Shown: piece after piece, positions 52,800 through 63,875 of the stretch
Layout of the letters: each line of letters begins with the position of its first letter
How positions within the stretch are numbered: the stretch's first letter is position 1
Assembly: GCA_034336665.1 (NCBI GenBank)
Contig: JAPFBE010000033.1
Location: 2,418,001-2,482,000, forward strand
Direction: 5' to 3'
Source of the DNA: Luscinia megarhynchos
Taxonomy: Eukaryota; Chordata; Aves; Passeriformes; Turdidae
Length of the DNA: 64,000 bases
Program-made: the position numbers and the translations under genes
The notes under the pieces: model-generated
Told to the model about the DNA's origin: nothing
What the model saw: only the letters and a program-made list of their open reading frames with translations
The model's database searches: none

Positions 52800-54190
52800 C
52801 GGACAAAAAAGGAAATAAGATCTGATCATGTCTATTGGCCTAGGTATGGGTCTTTTGAAGGTTGGATTTGTCAAATCTAAACATATTTGTAAATGCAAAA
52901 AATCCTCTCAATCCTGAGGAAAGTGAATATACCTCCTGTTGGACAGGAGAAATTTGGCCCCAGGGGGTAAACGTTTTTAAGATATCAGAAGCCTTAGAGC
53001 GAGCAGAAGAAAAGAAGGAAAAGAGGTGGGAACCGCTAGAGGCATTACCCCCTCTTTACTCTCCCTCTGCTCCAGTGGCCCCTGCTGCTCAAGTGGCCCC
53101 TGCTCTTTCGCCGGCTCCCCCTCCCACTGGTGGGGGACCATACCAAAACTCTAGGGGAAGTTCAGTAAAAACTCAATAAGTCTTCCCCTGCCCCCATCCC
53201 ACAGCAAGGGAAAAAGGTCTTTCCTGAGGTCATGGTGGTTGAGGAACAGAAAAGCTGGTCTGATTTGGAAAGAGATCAAGAAGTCAGCTAATTTCCTTTA
53301 AGGGAAGTGCCTATGGAAGGGGCTCAAGGGGGCATAGGATTTGTAAATGCTCCTTTAACCTCTTCAGAAGTCAGAAATTTTAAAAAGGAAATTAAAAGGT
53401 TATTAGAAGATCCCATAGATTTAGCTGAACAATTAGACCAATTTTTGGGCCCCAACATTTTTACTTGTGAAGAAATGCAGTAATTAATGGGCATTATATT
53501 TACCCAAGAGGAAAGGCAGATGATTAGGGCTTCCAGAATGAGAATTTGGGAAAAAGAAAATCGACAGGGCCCACCAGGGGACCAGAAAATGCCAATAGCA
53601 TCTCCTAAATGGAATCACAATGATGCAGCAGGACAAGGAAATATGAATAATTATCATAATCTGATAATCAAAGGGATAAAAGAGGCAGCACCCCAAGGGC
53701 AAAATGCTAGCAAAGCTTTTGATGGACAGCAAGGAAAGGAAGAAACTCCAATTGAATGGTTAGAGAGGCTCTGGAAAAACATATGGCAGCACTCTGGGAT
53801 AGACCCTGATAGTATGGCAGGTCAAGCCCTATTAAAGGTTCACTTTGTCACCCGTGCCGGGCCAGATATTAGGAAAAAGTTGGAAAAGATTGAGAAAAGG
53901 CAAGATAAGGGGTTAAACGAATTATTGAAAGAAGCCCAAAAAGTTTATGTGTGGAGGGACGAGGAAAATGTCAAGGCAAAAGCTAAAATTATGGTAGCCA
54001 CTATGCGAGAAAGTAACCTCTCTAGGAATCCGCAGCCTCCAGGTACTATATCCAGATTCCAGAGATAAGGAAAGAGGAGGAAACTGGGCCCCTGTAAGAT
54101 CAAAGTCTCAGGAGCAAACTAGAAATGTCTGTTTTTATTGTGGAGAAGAGGGACACTATAAGATAGATTGACCTCACCAGAACAAGTACC
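52800..54190 (+). pseudogene. gag: ERV-4 gag
   Basis: Matrix-type WPRYGSFEGWIC is near 52840, followed by a stop. The frame 52862-53179 ends in a proline-rich segment (about 53041-53150). Capsid starts near 53330, with VRNFKKEIKRLLEDPIDLAE leading over a stop at 53480 into the 193-codon frame 53487-54068. That frame has FTQEERQMIRASRMRIW and ETPIEWLERLWKNIWQ, the capsid C-terminal region. The nucleocapsid reads CFYCGEEGHYKID near 54128-54166, with a TGA in place of the last Cys of the zinc knuckle. Four or more breaks in all. Confidence 0.8.
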
Positions 54191-54289
54191 TGAAAGCATA
54201 CAGAGGTATATTCAGAAGAATTAGCAGACTAGGGATGCTGAGGCTCTATTTCCTGGGACATAAATACCATCTAGTGTTGGGGAGGCAAT

Positions 54290-54420
54290 CTAGAGCCTTT
54301 GATAACTTTAAAAATAGGCCTCCATGGAGAGGCATTAGAATTTATAGTTGATACTGGGGCAGAGGGAACTTGCGCAGTTGCTATTCTGAAAAGGTGCAAA
54401 ATAAGCAAAGACTCTATAAA
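54290..54420 (+). pseudogene. pro: ERV-4 protease N-terminal fragment
   Basis: LKIGLHGEALEFIVDTGAEG lies at about 54309-54368, with the Asp-Thr-Gly active site intact. The sequence becomes lysine-rich and unrelated after about 54420. Confidence 0.6.
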
Positions 54421-54589
54421 AGTAACAAGAGTTAAAGGAACAAAAAGAAAAAGGAACAACTGAAGGATCACTGCTGGAGTCCAGGGGAAAAAGGTAGGGA
54501 AAGAAAAAAAGAAGCTTCTTGCCTAAGCAAGCAAAAAACCTAATCCAACAAAGGAAAAAAAGTAACAAACCGTGTCCCTGTGATGTGTG

Positions 54590-54663
54590 GACTCAGATGA
54601 ATTAAAGGTAGAAAACCAAGTTATACAACCACCACGTGTTCACATCGTGGTGTATGGTGGTTG
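54590..54663 (+). mobile_element. LTR S fragment
   Basis: agatgaattaaaggtagaaaa through gtttatggtgg-like sequence matches LTR S at 29318-29390. LTR G3 cuts it at about 54664. Confidence 0.55.
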
Positions 54664-54666
54664 TGA

Positions 54667-55252
54667 TGCTTGGAAAGCCTGACCTGGAACAGAGACTAGA
54701 CAGAACAAAAGGAATAAAATAGATACTTATTAAAAGGATACACCTTGGGCAGTGCAAGAGCCTGGCTGGGGCTACACCCAAGTCAAATCCAAGATGGATT
54801 CCAGTCACGAGTTTTTACACTTTTATAAGTTTTGGTTCATGTACATATTGGAGTCAATTGTCCAACCACAGCCCCAGGTTATGAAGTATCAGCCCCCTGG
54901 CTTGCCCCCTTCCCTTTGACATTGTTTATGCTTTTTGGGTAACGGTTGTCCTTGATTCTCTACCTAGGAAGGGATTGTTTTGTCTAACTACCCTGTGAAG
55001 AGAACTTACTAACACCTAATATGAAGTTTCAGAGTTACGCACCAAGCAGCAGAGAATCTGAAAAATATAAAAGCTAAAACCCAAGGCATCAGCTGCCTGA
55101 AACACACTGGTGAGAGAGAACTTTTAACCTAAACTGCACAGGAGCCCAAGGCTCCTCACCCCCTGGTTCCATGTTAAATCTACAGCAGCCATTTTCTGGG
55201 CATAAAGCAGATGGTTAGGGAATAAATATAATCATAAAATCACCCCAAGACA
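54667..55252 (-). mobile_element. LTR family G, copy 3
   Basis: On the minus strand it starts TGTCTTGGGGTGATTTTATG, like G1 and G2, and shares ctgggcataaagcaga with G1 near the 5' end. A minus-strand AATAAG/AATAAA region lies near 54730. It joins ERV-L integrase sequence at 55253. No target duplication was found. Confidence 0.55.
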
Positions 55253-55890
55253 ATGGGCTTGTGATTGAGGGGTGGATTTAACCATGAACACTATCACACA
55301 CGTTATACATGAATGTGAAACATGCTGCAATCAAGCAGATGCAAGCAGGTAAAGCCTCTGAGGTATGGAGGACAATGGCTGAAACATAAGTATGGGGAGG
55401 CCTGGCAGATGGACTATATCCCACTCCCCCAAACCCATGACAGCAAGTGCTATGTGCTTACAATGGTGGAAGCAACCACTGGATGGCTAAGAACATACCC
55501 TGTGCCCCATGGCACCACCCGGAACACTGTCCTGGGCCCTGAAAAGCAAGTGTTATGGCGACACAGTACTCCCGAAAGAATTGAATCAGACAATGGAATT
55601 CATTTCCGAAACAATCTCAGACACCTGGGCCAAAGAACATGGCATTGAGTGGGTGTATCACATTCCCTATTATGCACCAACCTCTAGAAAAATTGAACAA
55701 TATAGTAGACTGTTAAAGACTACACTGAGAACCATGGCTAGTTGGACCTTCAAACATTGTGACACACATTTAGCAAAGGCCACTTGGTTAGTCAATGCCA
55801 GAGAATTTGCCAGTTGGGCTGGCCCTGCCTAATCAAAACTTTTATGTACTGTAGAAGGGGATAACGTTCCTGTAGCACACAAGCACAAGC
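55253..55890 (+). pseudogene. pol: ERV-L integrase fragment (second ERV-L copy)
   Basis: It begins inside the zinc-binding domain (CDWGVDLTMNTITHVIHECE) and runs through the core (frame 55322-55648: CYVLTMVEATTGWLRTYPV, RIESDNGIHFRNNL) into 55509-55832 (GIEWVYHIPYYAP, HLAKATWLVNARE). The third catalytic position lies in KIEQYS, where Glu is kept. The copy is independent of the ERV-L at 1-4868, with its own substitutions. LTR G3 cuts it on the left and LTR-1 copy F on the right. Confidence 0.85.
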
Positions 55891-55902
55891 CCCGGAAACA
55901 GA

Positions 55903-57099
55903 AGGACTGTCCCCTCTCTGGGAGCTTCCTCTGTGGGCTGCGGGGACCAATCAGAGAGCTGGTTTAGTGGTTGACAAACTGATTAGCCAATTAAAAGCTA
56001 TTTTGCTTTCATAAATTACACTGGGAAAGCTAATCGAGCCTCTTTTGACTTCCGGCCTCCAGAGGTGAAGTCAGCTCTGGCCGGGGCCCCGGCCCCGGCC
56101 CCGGATTGGCCCGGCTTTCTTTCTCCATATGGTATGGCCGAGCGGGGGATGGGGGAGCCACCGAAGCCCTCCCCCTTCTCCTTGTTCTGAGAGGAGAGGC
56201 CCTCAGCTGACCACGCGGCGAAAAGAAGTCCAGCCTTTTCCACATGGTCCCTGTGGCCACGTTTTTCCCAGCGTGGCTTGGCCCAGCTCCTTCACTTTCT
56301 GGATGCAAGTTTAACCCTTTTAATGCCTCGATGAGACTCTAGATCTCCTGAGCTCCCCAGAATGAAAAGAATAAAGCAAGAAGTCTGCTGAAGTCAGTGA
56401 AATGAAGTTCCTGATGGGAAGAGATTGAAGAGATGCCACTGTTAAGTAGCTGAAAACCTTTTTTTTTTTTTTTTTTTGTGGGCTATAAGGGGACTGTGAC
56501 TACACTGAAATTCCTTTAAACTGTGAAATATACTTGGGGAGGTTAAAGTGCTTAAAAAGAGGACTTTTTGCCTCGAGGAAATGGGGCTCTCTGTTTTGGG
56601 ACTGGAAATATGGACAGAGCCATTTAATAGAAAAAGAGATGAAGAGAATTTTGTTTTTCAGCAGCCTGCCTTTAAAAGTAGTACCCCAAGTGTGTAGCAT
56701 AACCCATAACACAACTCTGGAAGGACTGTGGGGATGGGAGGAAATTCATAGTTTGCAGTTATTCCCCGGGCAGACGCAGATTGTGAACGTGAAGACACCC
56801 CCTAAGCCTAAACCAAAAAAGGAACTTTTCTCTCTAGAGTGAACTGAAATGATTATTTAAGTAGATAGCTGACTGAAGTGTTCTCTGTATGTTGCTGTTA
56901 AGAAATGTGTAAGATGAGAGAAGGGGGAGGAGGGAATAATCTGGAAATCTTATTCTGACTTTCTTTTTTTTTTGTGTTATTAATAAATTCCTTCTTATAC
57001 CCTTTTAAGTTTTAAGCTTGCCTTGTTTTTGCTCCTAAATCCTATCTCTAAAAGTAATTAAATATATTAAAATGGGCAAACCCAAGTCAAACCCTGACA
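55903..57099 (+). mobile_element. LTR-1 copy F (5' truncated)
   Basis: It begins within U3 (ctctgggagcttcctctgtg) rather than at TGTGTTGG and ends CAAACCCTGACA at 57099. A run of 19 T lies near 56459-56477 and AATAAA near 56982. The first 30 or so bases of the family are missing at the junction with ERV-L integrase. Confidence 0.8.
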
Positions 57100-57450
57100 C
57101 ACAGCTAAGACAGGTGACCCAAACTAATCAAAGGGATATTCCACACCATATAACGTCATGCCCAGCATATAAACTGGGGGGAGTTACCCGGAAGGGTGGC
57201 TGCTCTGGGTTTGGAAAAGGGGGCCTGGCATTGTTCAGTGGGTGGTGAGCAATTGCATTGTACATCACATGTTTGTTTCCTTTTTATCAACATTATTATT
57301 ATTATTTACCATTATTATTGTATTTTACTTTATTTTCCATTATTAAACTCTTCTTATCCCAACTTACAAGTTTCGCTTCAATTCTCCTCCCCATTTCACT
57401 GTGATGGGGGATAAGAGAGGGGGTTAAATTAGTGGCTGCGACGTATTTCA
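57100..57450 (+). mobile_element. LTR fragment related to the LTR at 59300
   Basis: caggtgacccaaactaatcaa, aaagggatattccacaccat and catataaactgggg match the promoter part of the LTR at 59300-59818, including its TATA-like box. An (att)n run is at about 57290-57325. The downstream end is degraded. Confidence 0.6.
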
Positions 57451-57635
57451 TCTCCACCTGAGCTTAAAACCATTACACCCATCAAAGTTCCATGGTAGAG
57501 CAAGGAGGTCAGGAAGGTCCATGGGCCTTGGAGAGGGTCAAATTGAAGCAGAGGGACTTCTACCCCAGAGGCATGGAAGAAAAAAATGATGGGCATGTCC
57601 AGTGTAGCATTTTGCTTCCATTTTTAAACCCCAAC
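57451..57635. other. short flank, possibly U3 of the LTR at 58368
   Basis: This is the insertion site of LTR K2. Sequence on both sides may belong to one older LTR that continues at 58368. Confidence 0.3.
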
Positions 57636-58361
57636 TGTCTTAGGTTGTAATACAGGATGTGACCAAATGTATGTATTCTATCACCATCTGTTGAAACCAG
57701 GTGAGGCAGTCATCCTTATCTCTGTGGGAGATATTCTCTGCTAATGGGCCATCTGTTAAAACCAGCTGGGGCAATCATATTTATCTTTTCCACAGCCCAT
57801 CCTTCCTCCAAGAAGATATCGTCTGTTAATAGGCCATTGAGCCCCACTGTATGACTGATAAAATTACATCATCCCATTGTGCGATGCTCCAGCCAGGGGG
57901 AGAAGCCAAGCCTTTCCTACCTAAATAAAAACTGAGATTTGGAACACAAAGCAGCCTTTTTTTCCACTGGATTCCAGAGGAAAACCGGACCTTTCCACAT
58001 CATCACTGGATCTTCGGAGGAAAATTGCACCCTTCCACAGGAGCACTGCTTCAGCTGAACCACATCTGTCACTCCAGGAGTACTGCAGCCACCATTTAAT
58101 CAGACTGCTACCAACACCCAGACTGATGGGGTGTCAAGTTGTATTCTGACTCTGTCAGTGTTTTGAGATTGTTCTTTGTAATACTATATTTCTATTTAAT
58201 TTTCCTAGTAAAAAACTGTTATTCCTATTCCCATACCTTTGCTTGAGAGCCCCTTAATTCCAAAATTATAATAATAATTTGGAGGAAGGGGGTTTACATT
58301 CTCCATTTCAAAGAGAGGCTCCTGCTTTTCTTAGCAGACACATGTCTTTCAAACCAAGACA
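57636..58361 (+). mobile_element. LTR family K, copy 2 (solo LTR)
   Basis: It starts TGTCTTAGGTTG and ends CAAACCAAGACA, matching K1. It is longer than K1 because a segment of about 70 bases containing a second cagctggggca-like unit is present. Flanks cccaac (57630-57635) and tccaac (58362-58367) are a likely 6-bp target duplication with one change. Confidence 0.8.
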
Positions 58362-58367
58362 TCCAAC

Positions 58368-59038
58368 TAGATAGGACAGAAGGCAGAACATGATGCTAGG
58401 GGATACAGAAAGGCACCCACTTCCACAGTATTAAATAAAGCCTGATCTAAATGCTTAATAGGATCACAGTATTTGCTGGTACAACAGTTTCCCCCTCACT
58501 GGACCTGGCTGGACCAAAAGTGCTGCGTGGAAGCTGCAATGGGACTGTATTTGGTTTGCATGTGAAAAAACGAAGCCCTTGGAGAAGTTAATGGAGGACT
58601 GTCTCCTGTGGGAGGGACCCCATGCTGGAGTAGGGGAAGGACTCCTCTCTCCAAGGAGGAAGCTGCAACAGAAACAATAACATGTGATGAACTGACCAAA
58701 ACCTTCATTCCCTGTCTCTCTGCACTGCTGGGAGGAAGGAGGTAGAGAATCAGGAATAAAGCTAAGCCCAGAAAGGAGGGAGGGGTGGGTGAAGTTGTTT
58801 ATAAGATTTTTTTTACTTCTCATTATCCTACTCTGATTCTAATTGGTAATAAATTCAATTAATATTCCCAAGTCAAGTCTGTTTTGCCCATGATGGTATT
58901 TGGTGAGTGATCTCTCCCTGTCTTTATCTCAAGTCATGAGCCTTTTGTTATATTCTTTCTCCCCTTTCCAGCTGAGGAGGGAAATGATACAGTGGCTTTA
59001 GTGGGTACCCAGTATCCAGCCAGGGTCAACCCACAACA
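58368..59038 (+). mobile_element. LTR J
   Basis: It ends CAACCCACAACA at 59038. The 3' part (ctttatctcaa, cagctgaggaggg, ggtacccagtatccagcc) is an avian LTR type I recognise. A polyadenylation-like aataaa lies near 58847. The 5' end is uncertain and may continue upstream of LTR K2. Confidence 0.6.
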
Positions 59039-59299
59039 GGGACACAAGCTGCAGTAACAGACTGCTGTTTCCTGCATTGAAAAGACAGTCCTGAAACCCA
59101 AATGTCACTTTCTAAATCGTTTGGACTACTTCCTCAACATTGAAGTACAAGGGTGAATTAGCCAGTGCTGAATTTAAGGTGGTGCTATTCAGCAGTTGCT
59201 AGTACAAGTGTAGGGTTTGAGTAAGCTGGAGAACACTATTGGCAGTGACCCATGACCTGCACTATAGGTAAGAGCCTCTGATAATACAGAGATGTTTTT
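59039..59299. other. short unassigned interval
   Basis: About 260 bases between two LTRs with no recognisable feature. It may hold the 5' end of the LTR that follows. Confidence 0.3.
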
Positions 59300-59818
59300 G
59301 TTCTTGCTGAGCAGGGCTTACACAGAGCTAAGGCCTTTGCTGCTCCTTGTATGGCCACGGTGCGGGGCGGGGGTAGGGGGGGCGGCTGGAGGTGTGTGGG
59401 AAGTTGGGAGGACACACAGCTGGAACAGGTGACCCCCAACTGACCAAAGGGATATTCCAGACCATATGACATCATGCTCAGTATATAAAAGCGGGGGGGG
59501 GGGGGGGGGGGGGGAAGAGGAAGGAGGGGACATTTTGTAGTGATGACGTTTGTCTTCCCAAGTAACTTTTAGCTGTGAAGGGGCCCTGCTCTCCTGGAGA
59601 TGGCTGAACACATGCCTGTCCATGGAAAGGGGTGAATTAATTCCTTGTTTTGCTTTTGCTTGTGTGTGTGGCTTTTCCTTTCCCTAATACACTGTCTTTA
59701 TCTCAATCCATGAGCTTTCTACCTTTTAGCCTTCCAATTTTCACTCCCATTCCACTGATGAGGGAGCGAGCAAGCAGCTGTGTGAGGCTTGGTTGCTGGT
59801 TGGGGTTAAACCACAACA
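59300..59818 (+). mobile_element. LTR ending GGTTAAACCACAACA
   Basis: The promoter has a TATA-like tatataaaag near 59481, then a long G run (59487-59513). The 3' end, ttggggttaaaccacaaca, is a terminus common in avian LTRs. The left boundary is approximate. A partial copy of the same family lies at 57100. Confidence 0.65.
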
Positions 59819-59902
59819 GCTGACATGTAAGAATTTAAGTGGTGCATTGGAACAAAAAACAATTCTACATTAATGATGTCCATTGCAATGCTTTAGGCAG
59901 AC

Positions 59903-60607
59903 TGTCACATTGCATCTGTGGGGCTTGGGTGGTGTAAGAGTCCGTCTAAAAGCCTCTTGTTTGTTCTGCCCAACGACCTTCGCCTGAGGCCTAAGAAGAC
60001 CCCTCAAACTGAAGCTTAAAGGCGCTGGCCAGGGATGGGAGGAACGCCAAGTGATTGTTCGCAGGTGGTGCTCATTGGACCAGGACTGGTTTCTCATGAG
60101 ACTGGTTTACAGCTAGTCACGCTGCCCTGAACTGTTTACTCTACAAGACTCCCACAGGTGTGAGAACAATGAACTGGTCAGAGATTGAGTGGTCTGTGTT
60201 TATCCCACCGACAGGGAGTTCGCTTGGACATGTTTTGGGATTGTTTTCCCCAACGGAACCTGAAGCGCACCTGAATCTTCCCACCTTTTGGCCAGAAGCC
60301 AATCGCTTTGGAAAAGACTATAAAAAACATCCTCAAAGACCCCCGAGATCTCCCCGGACGGCAACGGACATCTATTGGCTGGTTCCACGAGGATCGTCTG
60401 CTATAATCCCAACCCCTTTTCTCTCTCTCTCTCTCTCTTTTCTCTCTCTCTCTTTCATTTCCTGTCCCTCTTATCGCATTTGGTTGGCACTAAATAAAGT
60501 GCATTTTTTGCAAAAGTAAACTGGTTTTGTCCCCTGCTGTATCTTTTGCACTTTGAGATCCCTAAAAAGAACCTATCAGGACTCCGCATATAGTGTGGAC
60601 CCTGACA
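59903..60607 (+). mobile_element. LTR Q
   Basis: It ends GTGTGGACCCTGACA at 60607 and probably starts TGTCACATTGC at 59903; another possible start is TGTAAGAG at 59933. A TATA-like ctataaaaaac lies near 60319, a (ct)n run at about 60419-60455, and AATAAAG near 60492. No clear target duplication. Confidence 0.5.
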
Positions 60608-60940
60608 GGAGGAACACTGACAAGCAAAGCATGTGTATTTTTTAAGGCAGTTCACTTTGAAAGTATGTATTAGAGCCACAAATATCCTGTCCCTGAAGGA
60701 GAAATTTTCATTTCAGTTATGAAAATAGGTTTATAGGTTTCACTTGATGTAGAAATAAGGCCAGGACTTGATTCTGCAGCCTGAAGTGGAGCTGTAGGCA
60801 CCTGTGAATAACAGCATGGATACTAGTGCAGGGAAGATGCATTAGAGTTAAAAATGATGTACTTGTAAGGTAACTTAGGTGTGTTAAATTTAAACATAGA
60901 TACTCCTTAATCATTTTTTCCAGGACCAGTTGAACCATGG
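60608..60940. other. unassigned flank of ERV-3
   Basis: No feature seen. It ends gaaccatgg, directly before the ERV-3 LTR. The target duplication cannot be tested because the 3' LTR is outside the window. Confidence 0.4.
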
Positions 60941-61465
60941 TGAAACAGGGGATTTAAGGGTTAAATAGAATGAAGAGTAGAACATATGGTATCAGTTACT
61001 GTGTGCTTATAAGGAAAGGAATGCATGATAAGAGACCCCTAACTTATAGATTTTGCTGGGCTTGCAAAAATGAAGGGGGTCCCTCTTTGTAAAAGTGCAG
61101 AGTCTGCAAAATATCACAATCAAGAGACTAAAGCGCATGCGTAGAAAGACAAGTTGAAAAGTTCAACAGCGAGGAAGACTACTGTTAGCCCACCAACTCA
61201 TTTCCAGAGACCACCAACTCAATAAACTACTCAGCCGCAATGAAGATGCAACTGATTTCCATACGAAGCGGGGAACAGGCGGGGCAGATAATCAATATGT
61301 ATAGGCGATTTGGAATATGCATGAACTTCCTAGATAAATAGAAGATTAGAAATCATGTAAGGTACGCAGGATTTGGGAAGATGCTCTCCCCCTGCGTCCA
61401 GCGCTGAATAAAATACGTACCTACTCCACAACTTTATAGGTTGTGAAGTTTATTTCCGTGCTTCA
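60941..61465 (+). mobile_element. ERV-3 5' LTR
   Basis: It starts TGAAACAGGGGATTTAAGG and ends TTTCCGTGCTTCA. AATAAA is at 61407-61412, with a weak TATA-like gataaatag near 61333. The U3 holds the phrase accaccaactca twice (about 61190-61225). Confidence 0.75.
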
Positions 61466-61468
61466 TTT

Positions 61469-61486
61469 TGGCACCCCAGATGGGAC
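61469..61486 (+). other. ERV-3 primer binding site, tRNA-Arg type
   Basis: TGGCACCCCAGATGGGAC starts three bases after the LTR. From memory this is the exact complement of the 3' 18 bases of a vertebrate tRNA-Arg(CCU) with CCA added. It differs from the tRNA-Pro type of ERV-1 and ERV-4. Confidence 0.7.
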
Positions 61487-62396
61487 CTTGCTGTCTGTCT
61501 GCAGGATCGGGCTGAGGGCGGACGGCTCCACGGCGCGCCCCGGGATTTCCTGGAGGAGACCCCGACCCCGGCTCGCTTACTGCAGCGACAGAAAGGACCA
61601 CTGGCTGGCGGATGAAACGGTACGTATTAATTCTGGGGGGTCTGTAAAACATATGTACGCGCGACTGGAGGGCTGTTGATAAATCGCAGGAGACGTCCTG
61701 CGTACAACAAAGTCCCTGTGTAGGTAGGGCTTGCAAGCAGCGGGCCGGTGGAGTTACCGGCAGAGGGATACGAGCACCGGAGGGGCCTCTCCATTCCCTT
61801 GGCCTCCGCGGGTCGAGAAGGGAGGAGGGGGGCCGGTGAAGGAATTCACTGACTGATAGAGCAGCCGCGGAGCGACCTTAGAACGCGGGTCGAGTGGATT
61901 CCTGCTCCCGTGTTATCGGAGCTAAGGTGGTGTGTGTGTTGGAGTCCGGACATTGCGAGCAAGGTGAGTGTGTGAGCGAGTGAGACGTGCCCCAGGAGGG
62001 GGTGAAGTGTGGGGTATTTGCTTCAGAAAGGTGGAATTGTTGTGTAAGTGTGCAGTGTGATGCGAGCGGGACCGTGGCTGTGCTGAAAACATAATGATTG
62101 TTAGTAGAAAGTATGAATAATAAGTGTGCTGTGTTCGTATAAGAGCGGACGTGCTGCGTTGGTGCATTGTGTGCTTTGTTTGTGTACTGAGAAGGGTGAG
62201 AAGGAGTCCCCTTTCCAATGGTTTGGGCATGATCCTTGGGAATTTGTGAACCTAATAGACAGCCAGATTAAGAGAGAGGAAACAAATAGGCTGATCTAGT
62301 TGGTATTGTGTGTGGGAAGGGGATTGGAAGGAAATTCTAAAGTTCAGTAAAGAAAAGTTTATTTGTAAGATAGGCAGGGGACGAAAAGAGAAGATA

Positions 62397-63875
62397 ATGG
62401 GATCTACACAGAGCACAGAAGTCCCTAAAGCCAGCCCATTAGGATGTGTTATAACACATTGGAAAGAAGTTGCAGGAACTGGCGGCACTGAAAATAAATC
62501 CACCCTAATTAAATATTGCAGCCAGTGGTGGCCACTTTATAGACTAGACCAGGGAGTAAGGTGGCCACCCACCGGGACTTTAGATTACGATACCCTGCTG
62601 CAACTAATGTTGTTCTTAAGAAGAGAGGGCAAATGGAGTGAGGTTTCCTACTGTGACATGTTTTTCTCTCTCCGAAACCACCCTGAATGGCAGAGAGACT
62701 GTGGGATGAGGGCACCCTCTGACCCTCTAGTTTTGGCTCTGGAGAAGGAAAGGAAAGCAAATAAAGGGAAACTTGAAAGGTGTTGTTCAGCATGTGATAT
62801 AGGCGAGAGGTGTACCAGATTAGACAAAATGCACAATTTGGATATACAGGAACAGAGTTTGAGTGATCTATTCAAATCTCCTCCTCGAACTCAGAGACAC
62901 AAAGATGATGATTCAGAAGGAATACTTACTCCAGCCCATTCTCCTCCCAGAAGCCCTGTGTCTTCTAGGACGAGAAATAAGGTGCTACAAGCCCCTTTGA
63001 GAGAGGCTGTGGGACCGGAAGGAGAGAGAGTTCTAGTGAAAGTACCCTTTTCCACTATTGATATAGAAGCATGGGAAAAAGTTGCTAAAAACTACCGTAG
63101 TGACCCAATAACTACAGCAAAGCGTTTGCGGTATATTATCAGGCAGCATAATCCAGATTGGTCTGATATACAATTATTGCTGGATGCATTAACTGAAACA
63201 GAAAAGCAATTAATCCTGAAAACAGCAGGAGATCTAGCAGAGGATTATTATAAGGCCCAGCAATTGGACGTAAAGGACTATTTCCCCCTCCAGAATCCAC
63301 AGTGGGATCCAAGCAGAACAGCAGAAATGCGGAAGTTAGAAAGCTACCAAGAATGGATAGCAAAAGGGATGGAACGAGCAATACCTAAAACTATAAATTG
63401 GTCAGCATTATATGCTGTTAAACAGGGTCCCTCTGAAACACCATCTGAATTCTTGGATCGATTAAGGGATGCAATGCGTCGCAATACATCCCTAGACCCT
63501 GGAGCAGAAGTGGGAATTCAACAACTAGTGAATTTATTTTTGGGTCAATCTACGGGGGATATTAGGCGTAAGCTTCAAAAAATAAAAGGGCCTGAGGGAA
63601 GAAATCTAGAGTATTTACTAGATGAGGCATGGAGAGTATTTAGCAATAGAGAAGAGGGATATAAGCAGAATGTGAGGAATTTGGTGGCAGTGTTGAGAGA
63701 AGAGAGAGGAGGACAAAGTCGTGGGCAGGGTCGACGAGGGGGACAGGGGGGCCCACCTCAATTGGGTAAAGATCAGTGCGCATTTTGTAAAGAATTTGGG
63801 CACTGGAAGAATGAATGCCCTAAACGGAGGAGGGACAAGGAAAAAGGCGTGGTCGCACATGTAAAAGGAAACTGA
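62397..63875 (+). CDS. gag: ERV-3 Gag polyprotein, intact (492 aa)
   Basis: Gag builds the immature particle and packages RNA. The ATG at 62397 is chosen because it gives MGS, the N-terminal glycine needed for myristoylation; the frame is open 29 codons further upstream. Residues 1-150 are matrix-like. Residues 160-190 are Pro and Ser rich (SPPRT, SPPRSP), where late-domain motifs usually sit. Capsid runs from about 201 to 430, with VLVKVPFSTIDIEAWEKVAK and a homology region QGPSETPSEFLDRLRDAMRR (343-362). A basic Arg and Gly linker (437-452) leads to a single zinc knuckle CAFCKEFGHWKNEC (461-474). The frame ends in TGA at 63873-63875, and pro continues in the same frame. Confidence 0.9.
   Translation: MGSTQSTEVPKASPLGCVITHWKEVAGTGGTENKSTLIKYCSQWWPLYRLDQGVRWPPTGTLDYDTLLQLMLFLRREGKWSEVSYCDMFFSLRNHPEWQRDCGMRAPSDPLVLALEKERKANKGKLERCCSACDIGERCTRLDKMHNLDIQEQSLSDLFKSPPRTQRHKDDDSEGILTPAHSPPRSPVSSRTRNKVLQAPLREAVGPEGERVLVKVPFSTIDIEAWEKVAKNYRSDPITTAKRLRYIIRQHNPDWSDIQLLLDALTETEKQLILKTAGDLAEDYYKAQQLDVKDYFPLQNPQWDPSRTAEMRKLESYQEWIAKGMERAIPKTINWSALYAVKQGPSETPSEFLDRLRDAMRRNTSLDPGAEVGIQQLVNLFLGQSTGDIRRKLQKIKGPEGRNLEYLLDEAWRVFSNREEGYKQNVRNLVAVLREERGGQSRGQGRRGGQGGPPQLGKDQCAFCKEFGHWKNECPKRRRDKEKGVVAHVKGN

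Larger units (their letters stand above)
51164..54420 (+). mobile_element. ERV-4: class I element, 5' part (LTR, gag, protease)
   Basis: An LTR end and a tRNA-Pro-like primer binding site are followed by a leader of about 1.3 kb, a broken gag and the start of protease. After about 54420 no pol is found. The sequence changes to LTR S and LTR G pieces, so the 3' half was lost. Gag wording is close to ERV-1 (GIDPDSMAGQALLKVHFVT), so the two share a lineage. Confidence 0.75.
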
